A stretch of 64,000 nucleotides of DNA from Mimachlamys varia (GCA_947623455.1 OX392529.1:3038001-3102000); one strand, 5' to 3'; counted from the first letter of the stretch, positions 62,101 through 62,456 are shown. Program-made: numbers and translations. Notes: generated by a model from the letters alone, not told the origin.

Positions 62101-62456
62101 TTTTAGTGCTCGGCCTGTAAAGATAACTTCCTGTTTGGTAATCTACTATGTGTGAGATTCACTTTTTGTATTGCTTGGCCTTTAAGGAGTACTTCCTGTT
62201 TGGTAACATACTATATGTGAGATTTACTTTTTGTAGTGCTCAGCCTGTAAGGAATACTTTCTGGGCACGCCCACAAACGGCCATCAATGTTACCGCCAGA
62301 TGACCGTGGACCGTGACTACTGCCTGGACCCAGACACACAGAAGAACTGTAATCAGAATCCCGGTCCCTTACTGATAGGGCGAACCGTCTTCTTCGCCGT
62401 CCAACCACGCTACCTCAATGTGGACATTCGAGTAACAATCGACATCACAAAAGGAG
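8012..62456 (+). CDS. MEGF8: MEGF8-like gene, partial (30 exons visible; 5' and 3' parts outside window)
   Basis: Composite call; each exon is listed separately. The exons chain with consistent codon phase at all 29 internal junctions and encode about 1,940 residues (vertebrate MEGF8 is about 2,800). The domain order is PSI modules, EGF-Ca, EGF, laminin EGF, CUB, EGF, six Kelch blades, PSI modules, EGF, laminin EGF, then a conserved segment with GRTVFFAVQPRYLNVDIRV. The second CUB plus second Kelch propeller, followed by laminin EGF modules, separates MEGF8 from attractin, which has one propeller and a C-type lectin domain. By family knowledge MEGF8 is a single-pass membrane protein acting at the cell surface in developmental signalling, where in vertebrates it partners an E3 ligase to restrain Hedgehog signalling. 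No signal peptide, transmembrane segment, start or stop codon is in the window. The introns are swollen by minisatellites and transposable elements. Confidence 0.9.
8321..8507 (+). CDS. MEGF8: MEGF8 exon w2: PSI-type module
   Basis: Acceptor TTTGTAG|AAATGT and donor GTCAG|GTAAAC; starts in phase 0 and ends in phase 1. It encodes CADARHAKMYNCSGLCYA, then HTCQSCL and HDCVWCVRNSTC, a typical PSI arrangement (C..C..C then CxWC). The preceding intron is only 165 bp, one of the few in the gene with no repeats. Confidence 0.92.
8590..8714. other. AT-rich intron tract
   Basis: TATATAATATATATGTATATA-type low-complexity DNA just before the 102-bp array in the w2-w3 intron. Confidence 0.7.
8715..9967. 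repeat. 102-bp array copying the exon w3 acceptor (12 decoys)
   Basis: Each unit holds TACATGTCACAG|ATAA followed by a degenerate copy of the first ~45 nt of exon w3. Decoy exon starts fall at about 8746, 8847, 8949, 9051, 9153, 9254, 9356, 9458, 9560, 9662, 9764 and 9866; the real one is at 9968. The exon-derived part lacks a short internal segment and then joins intron sequence (ATACAGTAGATTTATATG). Left-hand units have diverged more than right-hand ones. Confidence 0.92.
9968..10137 (+). CDS. MEGF8: MEGF8 exon w3: PSI end and stalk region
   Basis: Acceptor CATGTCACAG|ATAAGG; the split codon G|AT gives Asp, continuing KS-DKACSSSL. The donor is GATGAG|GTTTGT, phase 0. A second possible donor, CATCT|GTAAGA at 10158, would break the phase to the next exon, so 10137 is preferred. 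The sequence contains SGITGWWNGSNTKWEDVDQC. Its first ~45 nt, with the acceptor, are copied 12 times upstream (8715-9967). Only this last copy continues into a full exon. Confidence 0.88.
10397..10812. repeat. 39-bp minisatellite, ~10.7 copies
   Basis: The unit begins GGTTATGAACCTCTGTCACG and ends GGTTGGGTGGTA; period 39 bp, nearly uniform. It is open on both strands because 39 is divisible by three, with no domain likeness. It sits in the short intron between w3 and w4, with no splice-junction content that I can see. Confidence 0.95.
10857..11066 (+). CDS. MEGF8: MEGF8 exon w4: stalk region ending in a repeated donor
   Basis: Acceptor TCTGTATAG|GTGAAG, phase 0; 70 codons to the first donor AAACTG|GTAAGT. 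It encodes VKILHSTEELLDYELYKG, GYLQMTLKGFIHPL and VFLITSGLPTVLRL. No named domain is recognised; it probably belongs to the beta-rich stalk between PSI modules. The last ~27 nt plus the donor are repeated 13 more times at 36-bp spacing. All are in frame, so the true 3' end could be any of 14 sites; I chose the first. Confidence 0.85.
11040..11545. repeat. 36-bp array copying the exon w4 donor (14 in-frame donors)
   Basis: GTAAGT occurs at 11067 and every 36 bp after it (11103, 11139, 11175 ... 11535), 14 in all, each preceded by a copy of the last ~27 nt of exon w4 (ACAGTACTCCCGAAAAACTG). The exon frame stays open through all units to 11771, so any donor would give phase 0. Each extra unit would add 12 residues (VSNRNDSTPEKL), usually with an N-D-S or N-N-S sequon. 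Confidence 0.95.
11780..14968 (+). mobile_element. Dispersed bivalve-type repeat element, full copy with internal tandem expansion
   Basis: Begins AGCTCACCTGGTCC (11780) with a GTCCGTCGTCCG tract, and ends CCAGGTGAGCGATACAGG ... GGGCCTCTTGTT. The terminal GCTCACCTGG and CCAGGTGAGC are inverted copies. The body repeats GACTTCTTCTC ... CAAAATTGTAC ... GACCCCCCAGGGG modules. A central block (about 12800-14280) is a ~134-bp tandem repeat (GAGATCCCCACCCC at 12863, 12997, 13130). No protein-coding capacity is seen, so it is non-autonomous. Its right end lies ~25 bp from the acceptor of exon w5. Confidence 0.85.
14994..15455 (+). CDS. MEGF8: MEGF8 exon w5: stalk continuation and PSI module
   Basis: Acceptor AACTTGCAG|GAAGTT and donor GCTTCA|GTAAGG; phase 0 at both ends, 154 codons, the largest exon here. 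It encodes EVVAMINKTNSPGARSVES, then GYKYLFTISGMSDMNEK, then a textbook PSI core CSRHHNCLACMSNAECGWC followed by TDTCDHKGSN. N-x-S/T sequons are frequent (NKT, NGS, NST, NSS). A transposable element ends only ~25 bp upstream of the acceptor. Confidence 0.94.
15674..15777 (+). CDS. MEGF8: MEGF8 exon w6: short cysteine-rich linker
   Basis: Acceptor TGTTTTAG|GATGAG, phase 0; donor GTCACAG|GTAAGT, phase 2. It encodes DELCEWITKDVRC and ends CPVACHR. Reading past the first donor gives an immediate TAA in the true frame, so only the first of the ~40 tandem donor-like sites downstream preserves the protein. Confidence 0.88.
15771..16778. repeat. 24-bp array copying the exon w6 donor (~40 copies)
   Basis: The unit reads GTCACAG|GTAAGTCACCCAA in its closest form, matching the exon w6 end and donor. 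Many units have mutated the donor (TCATACGTACGTCA). Because 24 is divisible by three, a 363-codon open frame crosses it, but that is not the frame of exon w6, which meets TAA right after the donor. At 16778-16800 the array ends in a diverged copy of the last ~22 nt of the exon (CTGTCCTGTTGCATGTCAG). Confidence 0.92.
16942..17500. repeat. 39-bp array copying the exon w7 acceptor (14 decoys)
   Basis: Unit TTTCCCAG|GCAGATGTCATG plus TTATCACTATGTT and similar; decoy exon starts run from 16955 to 17462 at 39-bp steps, then the true acceptor at 17500/17501. The copied exon part is about 12 nt. Open frames on both strands come from the 39-bp period. Confidence 0.94.
17501..17772 (+). CDS. MEGF8: MEGF8 exon w7: two PSI modules
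   Basis: Acceptor TTTCCCAG|GCGGAT, phase 2; donor TCGCAG|GTACGC, phase 1. It encodes MSCTSCISPNSECFWC, then CSSHTVCESCLAMYGCGWC and GRCADGDFAG, two consecutive PSI cores. The acceptor plus the first ~12 nt of the exon are copied 14 times upstream at 39-bp spacing. Confidence 0.93.
17805..18690. repeat. 30-bp minisatellite, ~29 copies
   Basis: Unit GATAATGTTCCTCAGACAC plus GAGTAAAGAAA. CCTCAG is acceptor-like, but no exon sequence is included. It fills most of the w7-w8 intron. Confidence 0.94.
18827..19049 (+). CDS. MEGF8: MEGF8 exon w8: calcium-binding EGF
   Basis: Acceptor CTGCCATCAG|GACCGT, phase 1; donor GAAAAC|GTAGGT, phase 2. It encodes GPYHGQNCSVMIHD and a calcium-binding EGF: DVNECILGFHDC, NATCENI, SSYLCHCNRGFKGDGRHC. 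The D-x-N-E-C start and the aromatic residue before C-x-C fit the EGF_CA family. Confidence 0.94.
19050..19386. other. w8-w9 intron, no recognisable feature
   Basis: AT-rich single-copy-looking sequence with no tandem repeat or element that I can recognise. Confidence 0.7.
19387..19613 (+). CDS. MEGF8: MEGF8 exon w9: EGF and laminin-type EGF
   Basis: Acceptor GTTTACAG|GTGTCA, phase 2. It encodes an EGF (HYTCVHGNC, ECRCRLGYTGPDC) and the first part of a laminin EGF (CQCNHRSTCSQG, CEKCVPGFHGDP). Three donors all leave phase 1: 19614 (GTGTGT), 19632 (GTGGAC) and 19665 (GTTTGA). The first gives the most standard laminin-EGF spacing with the next exon (NLMG-G-CEPCECNGHG), so it is chosen, but its donor is not the strongest. 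Confidence 0.8.
19857..19995 (+). CDS. MEGF8: MEGF8 exon w10: laminin-type EGF
   Basis: Acceptor TATGACCAG|GCTGTG, phase 1; donor AACCAGT|GTAAGT, phase 2. It encodes CEPCECNGHGDVELGLC, GQCYCVDHTTGDHC and CEGGHYGKP, a laminin EGF module. Its last bases with the donor (CCAGTGTAAGT) seed the ~2.2-kb tandem array that fills the next intron. Confidence 0.92.
19988..20665. repeat. ~31-bp array copying the exon w10 donor
   Basis: The unit carries CCAGT|GTAAGTACGATCTAG, identical to the exon w10 end and donor at 19995/19996. There are roughly two dozen units of about 27-31 bp, some truncated to ~17 bp. Confidence 0.93.
20665..22245. repeat. 33-bp derivative array collapsing into a 12-bp array
   Basis: Continues the previous array: unit CCAGTGTAAGTCTGTTTAAT plus CCCAGTGTTAGTA, 33 bp, about 40 copies, still with CAGT|GTAAGT in most units. 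After ~22000 it collapses to a 12-bp unit (GTTAGTACCAGT) in two blocks. Long open frames on both strands are periodicity artefacts. Confidence 0.93.
22246..22479. other. 3' end of the w10-w11 intron, no feature
   Basis: Unique-looking AT-rich intron sequence leading to the w11 acceptor. Confidence 0.7.
22480..22708 (+). CDS. MEGF8: MEGF8 exon w11: CUB domain, N-terminal half
   Basis: Acceptor CATTTAACAG|AAATGG, phase 2; donor GGCTGG|GTAAGG, phase 0. It completes the laminin EGF (VNGGRCYRSC) and starts a CUB domain: SGYIGSYRGTGVRDWHAYC, then IWIIAPLSGEELV and INITIEDIDTDCGW. The W..YC.W.I pattern is the usual CUB second strand. Confidence 0.92.
22705..23062. repeat. ~28-33-bp array from the exon w11 donor, ~11 copies
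   Basis: The true junction reads GCTGG|GTAAGGTCAATCTGA. The array repeats GGGTAAAGGTCAATCTGACA with ACTTGTTA spacers directly after it. Most copies carry one extra A (GGTAAAGG), leaving weaker donor-like sites. Confidence 0.85.
23063..23640. repeat. ~120-bp diverged tandem repeat, about 4-5 copies
   Basis: Repeated modules share TCAACTGACCAAAATTCAAGG, then AACATTTTGTT and TATGAAGCAAAGTTGG. They are older and more diverged than the other arrays. Confidence 0.7.
23685..25090. repeat. 55-61-bp minisatellite, ~24 copies
   Basis: Unit GTAGTTTGGTATGATGATGT then ACAATGATAAGATGCAGG then GCCCTGACCTGTCAG. Length variants arise from presence or absence of GATA and TGT. There is no splice-junction content. 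Confidence 0.94.
25342..25501 (+). CDS. MEGF8: MEGF8 exon w12: CUB domain, C-terminal half
   Basis: Acceptor TTGTTTACAG|GATTAT, phase 0; donor CCAAAC|GTAAGT, phase 1. It encodes DYVYVYDGIPDF, LLGVFCGN and SRIVTIYFETDIS, the classic CUB motifs (DYxxxYDG, G.FCG, ..I.F.SD). The open frame runs upstream to 25243, but the acceptor and the CUB register define the start. Confidence 0.94.
25502..26045. other. Intron sequence, no recognisable feature
   Basis: Unique-looking intron DNA after exon w12. Confidence 0.7.
26046..26470. repeat. ~46-bp diverged tandem repeat, ~8 copies
   Basis: Units share AAATCAGTTGTCAGGTTGTT and GCCTTAGTGACATAA, with clear divergence between copies. Confidence 0.82.
26472..26755. 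repeat. 34-bp minisatellite, 8 copies
   Basis: Unit CAGTCAGGTCCATGTCCCTG then TTCCTATAAATTTA; CAGTCAGG at 26526 and 26560 gives period 34. Confidence 0.93.
26824..26886 (+). CDS. MEGF8: Candidate 63-nt exon w13 inside the CUB domain (possibly alternative)
   Basis: Acceptor TTTCCTTTCCAG|ATATGT with a strong pyrimidine tract; donor GTAAAG|GTAAAT. It is symmetric phase 1-1 and open, and encodes MSEIFFLSTVYSNLEFDYRK. Skipping it joins exons w12 and w14 in frame and gives a more standard CUB ending (TDIS, then PGFNASYH). It is therefore either a facultative cassette or a lineage-specific insertion; a chance open stretch is also possible. Confidence 0.45.
26887..27817. other. w13-w14 intron, old repeat remnants
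   Basis: Two similar stretches (near 27010-27070 and 27150-27230, sharing GCAGAGTTATGGCCCCTTGA-like text) suggest a decayed dispersed element. No gene is seen. Confidence 0.5.
27818..28673 (+). mobile_element. Degenerate dispersed repeat related to the 35638-36720 element
   Basis: Starts with GGCTCATCTGGTCC. It contains imperfect copies of TTTTGGTTGCCATGGTAACC and GACAACTCCT modules, and ends with a long G-run (28597-28644) followed by GTAAGTTAGCCGTTGGCTTA. The same order of features is found in the 35638 element. It is strongly diverged, so older. Confidence 0.7.
28761..28924 (+). CDS. MEGF8: MEGF8 exon w14: CUB end and EGF
   Basis: Acceptor TTTCCATCAG|ATCATC, phase 1; donor ATCCAG|GTGAGA, phase 0. 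It encodes HRIPGFNASYHMNKC (last CUB strand) and an EGF: CPSVCPINKVCEGDRC, ICESGHDGPDC, CTDNCTFIQ. Confidence 0.93.
28925..29219. other. Intron sequence with one copy of a ~70-bp direct repeat
   Basis: A block at about 29079-29150 (GGTTTAGTTTCTGTGTTTAG ... AGGCCT...GGTCA) recurs at about 29932-29995. These are probably fragments of one dispersed repeat. Confidence 0.55.
29220..29412. mobile_element. Fold-back (palindromic) MITE-like element, 193 bp
   Basis: Nearly the whole element is an inverted repeat. It opens GGCCCCGGTTTCATCAACGT and closes ACGTTGATGAAACCAGGGCC, with TTAAGGAA/TTCCTTAA motifs throughout and GAATGCATTACAGAATTTAA facing its complement across the centre. No coding capacity. 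No clear target duplication was identified. Confidence 0.85.
29413..30147. other. 3' part of the w14-w15 intron
   Basis: AT-rich sequence; holds the second copy of the ~70-bp direct repeat (29932-29995). Nothing else recognised. Confidence 0.6.
30148..30440 (+). CDS. MEGF8: MEGF8 exon w15: EGF tail and Kelch blade 1
   Basis: Acceptor TATTTCCAG|GATAAA, phase 0; donor GGGCAG|GTACTG, phase 2. It encodes FSCSCQSNFHGG, then Kelch blade 1: WNRYGHTLTACGDELLYMFG, a GGY motif and NDLWVFNI. The open frame continues into the 27-bp array, but the next exon requires the phase-2 donor. Confidence 0.93.
30466..32620. repeat. 27-bp array with AGGT core, ~78 copies
   Basis: Unit ACAG|GTAATATAATACTG plus TACACATAT; period 27 (CAGGTAATAT at 30501 and 30528). 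The unit contains a joint acceptor/donor-like AG|GTAA. It begins ~25 bp after the exon w15 donor. Open frames of 665-758 codons in all three - frames reflect the stop-free 9-codon period and are not supported as genes. Confidence 0.95.
32620..33815. repeat. 34-bp array from the intron end before exon w16, ~35 copies
   Basis: Unit CAGTCATACTGTAGCCTTAC then TGACCTGTAAACCC. The intron's own 3' end reads CTGTAGCCTTAT ... TTACTGACCTG TTTGTAAAG|exon, so the unit appears to derive from the sequence just before the acceptor. Each unit ends in an acceptor-like CCCCAG. Confidence 0.9.
33831..33981 (+). CDS. MEGF8: MEGF8 exon w16: Kelch blade 2
   Basis: Acceptor GTTTGTAAAG|GTATTA (an AAG acceptor), phase 2; donor ATGTCG|GTGAGT, phase 0. 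It encodes YYHAAACVPIKRQLFIYGGF and SNELWSFNIGGRKWTRMS, with the Kelch double glycine and the N-D/E-L-W..N motif. Confidence 0.92.
34005..35637. repeat. 61-bp array copying the exon w17 acceptor, left block (~27 copies)
   Basis: Unit GTTGTACAG|GTACCAGTACTA then GTTAAGTCTGTGTAGT and intron sequence. It matches the exon w17 start (GTACCAGCACTGGTGAAGCC) over ~26 nt. A transposable element at 35638 splits the array. Confidence 0.94.
35631..36727 (+). mobile_element. Transposable element with 7-bp target duplication, inserted into the minisatellite
   Basis: Flanked by CTAGTTA at 35631-35637 and 36721-36727, so the element itself is 35638-36720. It starts TACCCCCCCGCAACGAAG with a GTCTGTCCGTCTGTC tract, followed by four ~158-bp tandem modules (AAACTTGGCAGTATTGTTGG ... 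GGTTGCCATGGTAACCAGG). It ends with a G-run and TATTAGTCAGCCATCGGCTT. No transposase is present; it is non-autonomous. Confidence 0.88.
36721..38362. repeat. 61-bp array copying the exon w17 acceptor, right block (~26 copies)
   Basis: Same unit as the left block, running straight into the true acceptor at 38362/38363. A multi-unit block (37010-37400) recurs at 37555-37940, indicating duplication of several units at once. Confidence 0.94.
38363..38555 (+). CDS. MEGF8: MEGF8 exon w17: Kelch blade 3
   Basis: Acceptor GTTGTACAG|GTACCA, phase 0; donor CGTTAG|GTATGG, phase 1. It encodes VPALVKPVAGHTMTRIEE, LLIIGGF and FSDIIYKFD. The acceptor plus the first ~26 nt of this exon are the seed of the 61-bp array that fills the preceding 4.4-kb intron. 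The decoys read VPVLVKSV and then a stop. Confidence 0.92.
38600..39045. repeat. 23-bp minisatellite, left block
   Basis: Unit GTAAAGGTTAATGGGACGG plus AGAT, with many point variants. Interrupted by a TTAA-flanked element; resumes at 40275. Confidence 0.9.
39050..40274 (+). mobile_element. piggyBac-like element, internally deleted (1,225 bp)
   Basis: Flanked by TTAA on both sides (39046-39049 and 40275-40278) with perfect 13-bp terminal inverted repeats (CTCTTTACCACTC / GAGTGGTAAAGAG). TTAA target choice is the hallmark of the piggyBac superfamily. Decayed transposase pieces lie inside. It sits within the 23-bp minisatellite, so it arrived after that array had expanded. Confidence 0.9.
39329..39900 (+). 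pseudogene. Decayed piggyBac-type transposase fragment
   Basis: A start at 39329 opens an acidic Ser/Asp-rich N-terminus (NYDDSDSDR), typical of these transposases. The frame shifts near 39490-39510 to a segment ending TTPLD, where a TAG interrupts. After the stop come FKPESSVDIVRYTNDY and then, in another frame at 39819, MLIFMGVLQLPSYKDFWSKD, like the conserved early part of the DDE_Tnp_1_7 domain. At least two frame changes and several stops occur, and the catalytic part is missing. Confidence 0.75.
40279..41010. repeat. 23-bp minisatellite, right block (~31 copies)
   Basis: Continuation of the 38600 array after the piggyBac-like insertion. Runs of near-identical GGGACGGAGATGTGAAGGTTAAT (in pieces) units near 40850-40950 look like the youngest part. 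Confidence 0.9.
41011..41504. other. Intron sequence before exon w18
   Basis: T-rich unique-looking DNA. Two loosely similar stretches (near 41070-41230 and 41230-41400: AAATGGCTGAAAG, TCTTTCTCAA) hint at an old duplicated repeat. No gene. Confidence 0.55.
41505..41674 (+). CDS. MEGF8: MEGF8 exon w18: Kelch blade 4
   Basis: Acceptor GATAACAG|GATTGT, phase 1; donor AGTCAG|GTAAAT, phase 0. It encodes LYGHTAVYHEQTNAIFVYGG and SDQLYVLNLDEDRKQWNVL. The last 29 nt of the exon with its donor are copied ~24 times downstream. Reading past the first donor meets TAA, so the first donor is the functional one. Confidence 0.93.
41646..42700. repeat. ~43-bp array copying the exon w18 donor (~24 copies)
   Basis: The unit is the last ~29 nt of exon w18 (TGTCCTTCAGGCTGAGGAGG then GTAGTCAG) plus GTAAATCTCACTTAA. 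A shorter variant reads GACGAGGTTATCAG. The first donor at 41675 is the functional one. Confidence 0.93.
42843..42987 (+). CDS. MEGF8: MEGF8 exon w19: Kelch blade 5
   Basis: Acceptor GTTTACAG|AAAGAT, phase 0; donor TAGGAG|GTAAGT, phase 1. It encodes ARFLHTAVDMGDYMVVMGG, a following RTDSSNFSNS segment and YRYLCNYWHKFDL. The last 81 of its 145 nt are followed by 14 near-perfect tandem copies (42988-44177). Confidence 0.93.
42907..44177. repeat. 85-bp array: 14 extra copies of the last 81 nt of exon w19
   Basis: Donors GTAAGT occur at 42988, 43073, 43158 and every 85 bp to 44178. Each unit is GTAA plus an exact or near-exact copy of exon positions 42907-42987. Only a handful of substitutions are seen across 14 units (for example TAATAGT for TAACAGT, CTTATCT for CTCATCT), so the expansion is recent or homogenised. 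The duplication joint shares GTA between GTAAGTACC and the exon's GTACC. Confidence 0.96.
44247..44845 (+). mobile_element. Dispersed repeat of the CCCCCAAACGAAGTGGGGGG type
   Basis: Opens with a small hairpin ATGTCCCCCAAACGAAGTGG ending GGGGACAT, then a TATTATTATTATT microsatellite. It contains two copies of GTCGTAACCTCCGTTTCGTG and ends near GTTTGGGGGACAT. The flank holds a GTAATGG/CCATTAC palindrome (44846-44863). No coding capacity. The boundaries are approximate. Confidence 0.7.
44880..45431. other. Intron sequence before exon w20, no feature
   Basis: AT-rich unique-looking DNA. Confidence 0.7.
45432..45693 (+). CDS. MEGF8: MEGF8 exon w20: Kelch blade 6 and PSI start
   Basis: Acceptor TTCCTTACAG|ATCTGG, phase 1; donor GCCTT|GTATGT, phase 2 (an alternative GTATAG four bases later does not fit the next exon). 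It encodes RPLHSVVAPSSVVVNSSIYV and MGGLDHFVHSEIIKLDL, then a PSI start CSLIGDLNRCVNSSGCSAC. Confidence 0.91.
45777..47484. repeat. 61-bp array copying the exon w21 acceptor (28 decoys)
   Basis: Unit TGTTTTAG|CTGTGAGGCGCC then CCATGTGACGGTGATTACGG then GTGAACAGTG and ~16 nt of intron. Decoy exon starts fall at 45777 (diverged: CTTTGAGGTG), 45838 and every 61 bp to 47424; the real one is at 47485. About 45 nt of exon is included. The next unit's own TAG acts as an in-frame stop if a decoy is used. Confidence 0.95.
47485..47620 (+). CDS. MEGF8: MEGF8 exon w21: cysteine-rich PSI segment
   Basis: Acceptor TGTTTTAG|CTGTGA, phase 2; donor TCTAAG|GTAATC, phase 0. It encodes CEAPHVTVITGEQCSLQ and CYQYKTCSQCLAVFPHF. 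It is the last of 29 acceptor copies at 61-bp spacing and the only one with the complete exon. Confidence 0.92.
47804..48008 (+). CDS. MEGF8: MEGF8 exon w22: PSI modules
   Basis: Acceptor TTATTGTAG|GCCTGT, phase 0; donor CGACAAG|GTAAGT, phase 1. It encodes CKWCTNCPQGKCIPF, then CEEFSCTASDCDKCHAHSC and VWSND, overlapping cysteine clusters of PSI type. The preceding intron is 183 bp and repeat-free. Confidence 0.93.
48009..48726. other. w22-w23 intron, no recognisable feature
   Basis: AT-rich sequence without tandem arrays. An open frame at 48615 simply runs into exon w23. Confidence 0.7.
48727..48944 (+). CDS. MEGF8: MEGF8 exon w23: PSI module
   Basis: Acceptor TGTTTTCCAG|CTGAGA, phase 1; donor CAAGAG|GTTTGT, phase 0. 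It encodes AEMRLILAGKQPFEWGC, then CPARCYTYTTCTSCLKS and ECIWSEM. A 25-bp minisatellite begins ~10 nt past the donor. Confidence 0.9.
48954..49260. repeat. 25-bp minisatellite after the exon w23 donor, ~12 copies
   Basis: Unit CACCCGGACAGCTCGGCCTA then CTGTT, starting ~10 nt after the donor. Unlike most arrays here it is GC-rich. All three + frames are open for a while, but no domain is present. Confidence 0.92.
49256..50800. repeat. 73-bp array, ~21 copies, resembling the exon w24 acceptor
   Basis: Unit CTATACCTGTACATTATCAG then GTGTATGCCACGGATCAAAC then CCTGCCACTAGATCTGTAAT and AATGTGACGGCCG. The stretch TTATCAGGTGTATGCCAC resembles the true w24 acceptor TTATTACAG|TGTATGCCAC. It probably shares the junction-duplication origin, but the match is short. 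Units alternate GTATCCCAC and GTATGCCAC. Confidence 0.93.
50801..51029. other. 3' end of the w23-w24 intron
   Basis: Unique-looking AT-rich DNA leading to the acceptor. Confidence 0.7.
51030..51288 (+). CDS. MEGF8: MEGF8 exon w24: PSI module
   Basis: Acceptor GTTATTACAG|TGTATG, phase 0; donor TGCCAG|GTAAAG, phase 1. It encodes CMPPAYHHLHCAGGEC, then the PSI core CPRPCMEYQWCSDC and APGCGWC, then GRCEGHVVEPGEG. Confidence 0.93.
51300..52840. repeat. 18-bp polypyrimidine array, ~85 copies, each ending in a strong 3' splice-site-like CAG
   Basis: Unit TTCCCTCCCCCTGTCAGC (or ...CAGT), with 12-18-bp variants (CCCCCTTCAG). The + strand is almost pure pyrimidine apart from the CAG, so it resembles a polypyrimidine tract plus acceptor repeated dozens of times. 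A 264-bp block is duplicated (AGTTTAACCT at 51831 and 52095). Long open frames on both strands follow from the 6-codon period. Confidence 0.95.
52841..52904. repeat. Perfect 30-bp inverted repeat with 4-nt loop
   Basis: Arm 52841-52870 (TGTTGTTGTTGCAGTAAAGG then CAACATCACA), loop TGCT (52871-52874), arm 52875-52904. The two arms are exact reverse complements by eye. It lies immediately after the 18-bp array and ~130 bp before the exon w25 acceptor. Confidence 0.95.
52905..53036. other. 3' end of the w24-w25 intron
   Basis: Short unique-looking stretch ending in the acceptor TCTGTTGTAG. Confidence 0.7.
53037..53214 (+). CDS. MEGF8: MEGF8 exon w25: EGF module
   Basis: Acceptor CTGTTGTAG|AGGAGG, phase 1; donor GAACG|GTACGT, phase 2. 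It encodes EEDKPFLRLSNGAQWVFTKC and an EGF (SENECLNNHHNC, RCIDKSKGFLCECKKGY). Confidence 0.9.
53285..56301. repeat. 52-bp array copying the exon w26 acceptor (~57 decoys) with 775-bp higher-order duplication
   Basis: Unit TTTTGTTTTACAG|TAAGGG then TATCTGTGAGAGACATGTCT then AGTTTACGTATCG. It includes the acceptor and 16 nt of exon w26. Most variants differ in the GAGACACGTG/GAGAGACGAG region and in a shorter ~44-bp form. The rare variant TCATTTTCTTTTACAG occurs at 55511 and again, 775 bp on, as the true acceptor at 56286-56301. The last duplication therefore copied the functional splice site. Confidence 0.95.
56302..56491 (+). CDS. MEGF8: MEGF8 exon w26: EGF and laminin-EGF start
   Basis: Acceptor TTCTTTTACAG|TAAGGG, phase 2; donor ACACTG|GTGCGT, phase 0. 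It encodes GICEPVCHQGCVNGVCDAPD, then CTCDFGWVGNDC and CMCNGYSKC. Acceptor and first 16 nt are copied ~57 times upstream. All or nearly all decoys run into an in-frame TAG within about 10 codons. Confidence 0.93.
56530..57250 (+). mobile_element. Degenerate copy of the AGCTCACCTGG/GTCCGTCG element family
   Basis: Contains CATACTGTGGCGTCCGTCGT, then modules with GGTCAGAAGCATCC, AAATGGTGGAGCTGAC and GGGTGGGGCC, as in the 11780 and 60236 copies but strongly diverged. The ends are unclear. Confidence 0.6.
57326..57478 (+). CDS. MEGF8: MEGF8 exon w27: laminin-type EGF
   Basis: Acceptor TTTGATGCAG|GGGACT and donor TGGGAT|GTAAGT; phase 0 at both ends, 51 codons. It encodes GTHCEHCEQLYVGSPENKKP, then CVPCLEHCHNHTPNC and PPYFWD. 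It completes the laminin EGF begun in the previous exon. Confidence 0.93.
57505..59136 (+). mobile_element. AGCTCACC-family element with ~325-bp internal tandem repeat
   Basis: Starts near TCTAATCGCCTTTTGTCCGT and ends CAGGTGACCGTTAAGGCC ... GGGCCTCTTGTT (59136), matching the 3' end of the other copies. The body has four to five modules of about 325 bp sharing GGGCCAAAAAGGGT, TCTCAGATATGGTAGAATCA and CATGACCCTGGGGTCTCATG. No coding capacity. Confidence 0.75.
59137..59504. other. 3' end of the w27-w28 intron
   Basis: AT-rich unique-looking DNA, no feature. Confidence 0.7.
59505..59662 (+). CDS. MEGF8: MEGF8 exon w28: laminin-EGF-like segment
   Basis: Acceptor TTTTACTGCAG|AGCACA, phase 0; donor ATCAA|GTAAGT, phase 2. 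It encodes GPKEDEALCLNCMYNTEG, RRCEKCLEGYFRV and FDKCIK, with the CxxC...C..CxxG pattern of laminin EGF. Confidence 0.92.
59663..60235. other. 5' part of the w28-w29 intron
   Basis: Unique-looking DNA. It includes a 69-codon cysteine-containing open frame (59775-59984) that I do not accept as an exon. Confidence 0.55.
60236..61460 (+). mobile_element. AGCTCACC-family dispersed element, complete copy
   Basis: Starts AGCTCACCTGGTCCGAAGGA with a CGTCCGTCCGTCCGTC tract. It has about seven ~145-bp modules (CGACTTCTTCTCCATAACCA ... TTATTTGGCAGGAAGCATCC ... TGACCCCCTAGGGG) and ends CCAGGTGAGCGATACAGG ... GGGCCTCTTGTT. It shares both ends with the 11780-14968 copy, and both lie in the same orientation. 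Confidence 0.85.
61461..61820. other. Intron sequence before the w29 acceptor duplication
   Basis: Unique-looking DNA. Two short stretches (near 61703 and 61768) share ACTTTTCACC-type text in inverted orientation. No gene. Confidence 0.5.
61829..61934. repeat. Two-copy 52-bp duplication of the exon w29 acceptor and exon start
   Basis: TATATTTACCCTAATTACAG|GTGCCAGTGCCACGGTCAC... occurs with exon starts at 61843 and 61895; the two copies look identical over the compared stretch. The first copy reads through ...GACATGTGTATATATTTACC to TAA, so it cannot replace the second. Confidence 0.95.
61895..62030 (+). CDS. MEGF8: MEGF8 exon w29: laminin-type EGF
   Basis: Acceptor CTAATTACAG|GTGCCA, phase 2; donor AAACAG|GTCAGC, phase 0. 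It encodes CQCHGHSDMCDSKSGLNC, RCANNTESPC and SVEKCWQKQ. The acceptor and first 22 nt are duplicated 52 bp upstream (61843). Using that first copy would shift frame and reach TAA, so the second copy is functional. Confidence 0.93.
62095..62262. repeat. Three-copy diverged duplication of the exon w30 acceptor and exon start
   Basis: Copies begin at 62107 (TTTTTTTAG|TGCTCGGCCTGTAAAG), ~62171 (TTTTTGTAT|TGCTTGGCCTTTAAGG, acceptor AG lost) and 62237 (the true exon). Spacing is about 65 bp. The outer copy still reads CSAC in the exon frame. Confidence 0.88.
62237..62456 (+). CDS. MEGF8: MEGF8 exon w30: conserved distal segment
   Basis: Acceptor CTTTTTGTAG|TGCTCA, phase 0; donor AAGGAG|GTACAC, phase 1. 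It encodes CSACKEYFLGTPTNGHQC, VDRDYCLDPDTQKNC and GRTVFFAVQPRYLNVDIRV, the strongest MEGF8-specific signature in the window. Two degenerate copies of its 5' end lie upstream (62107 and ~62171). The gene continues beyond the window. Confidence 0.95.
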
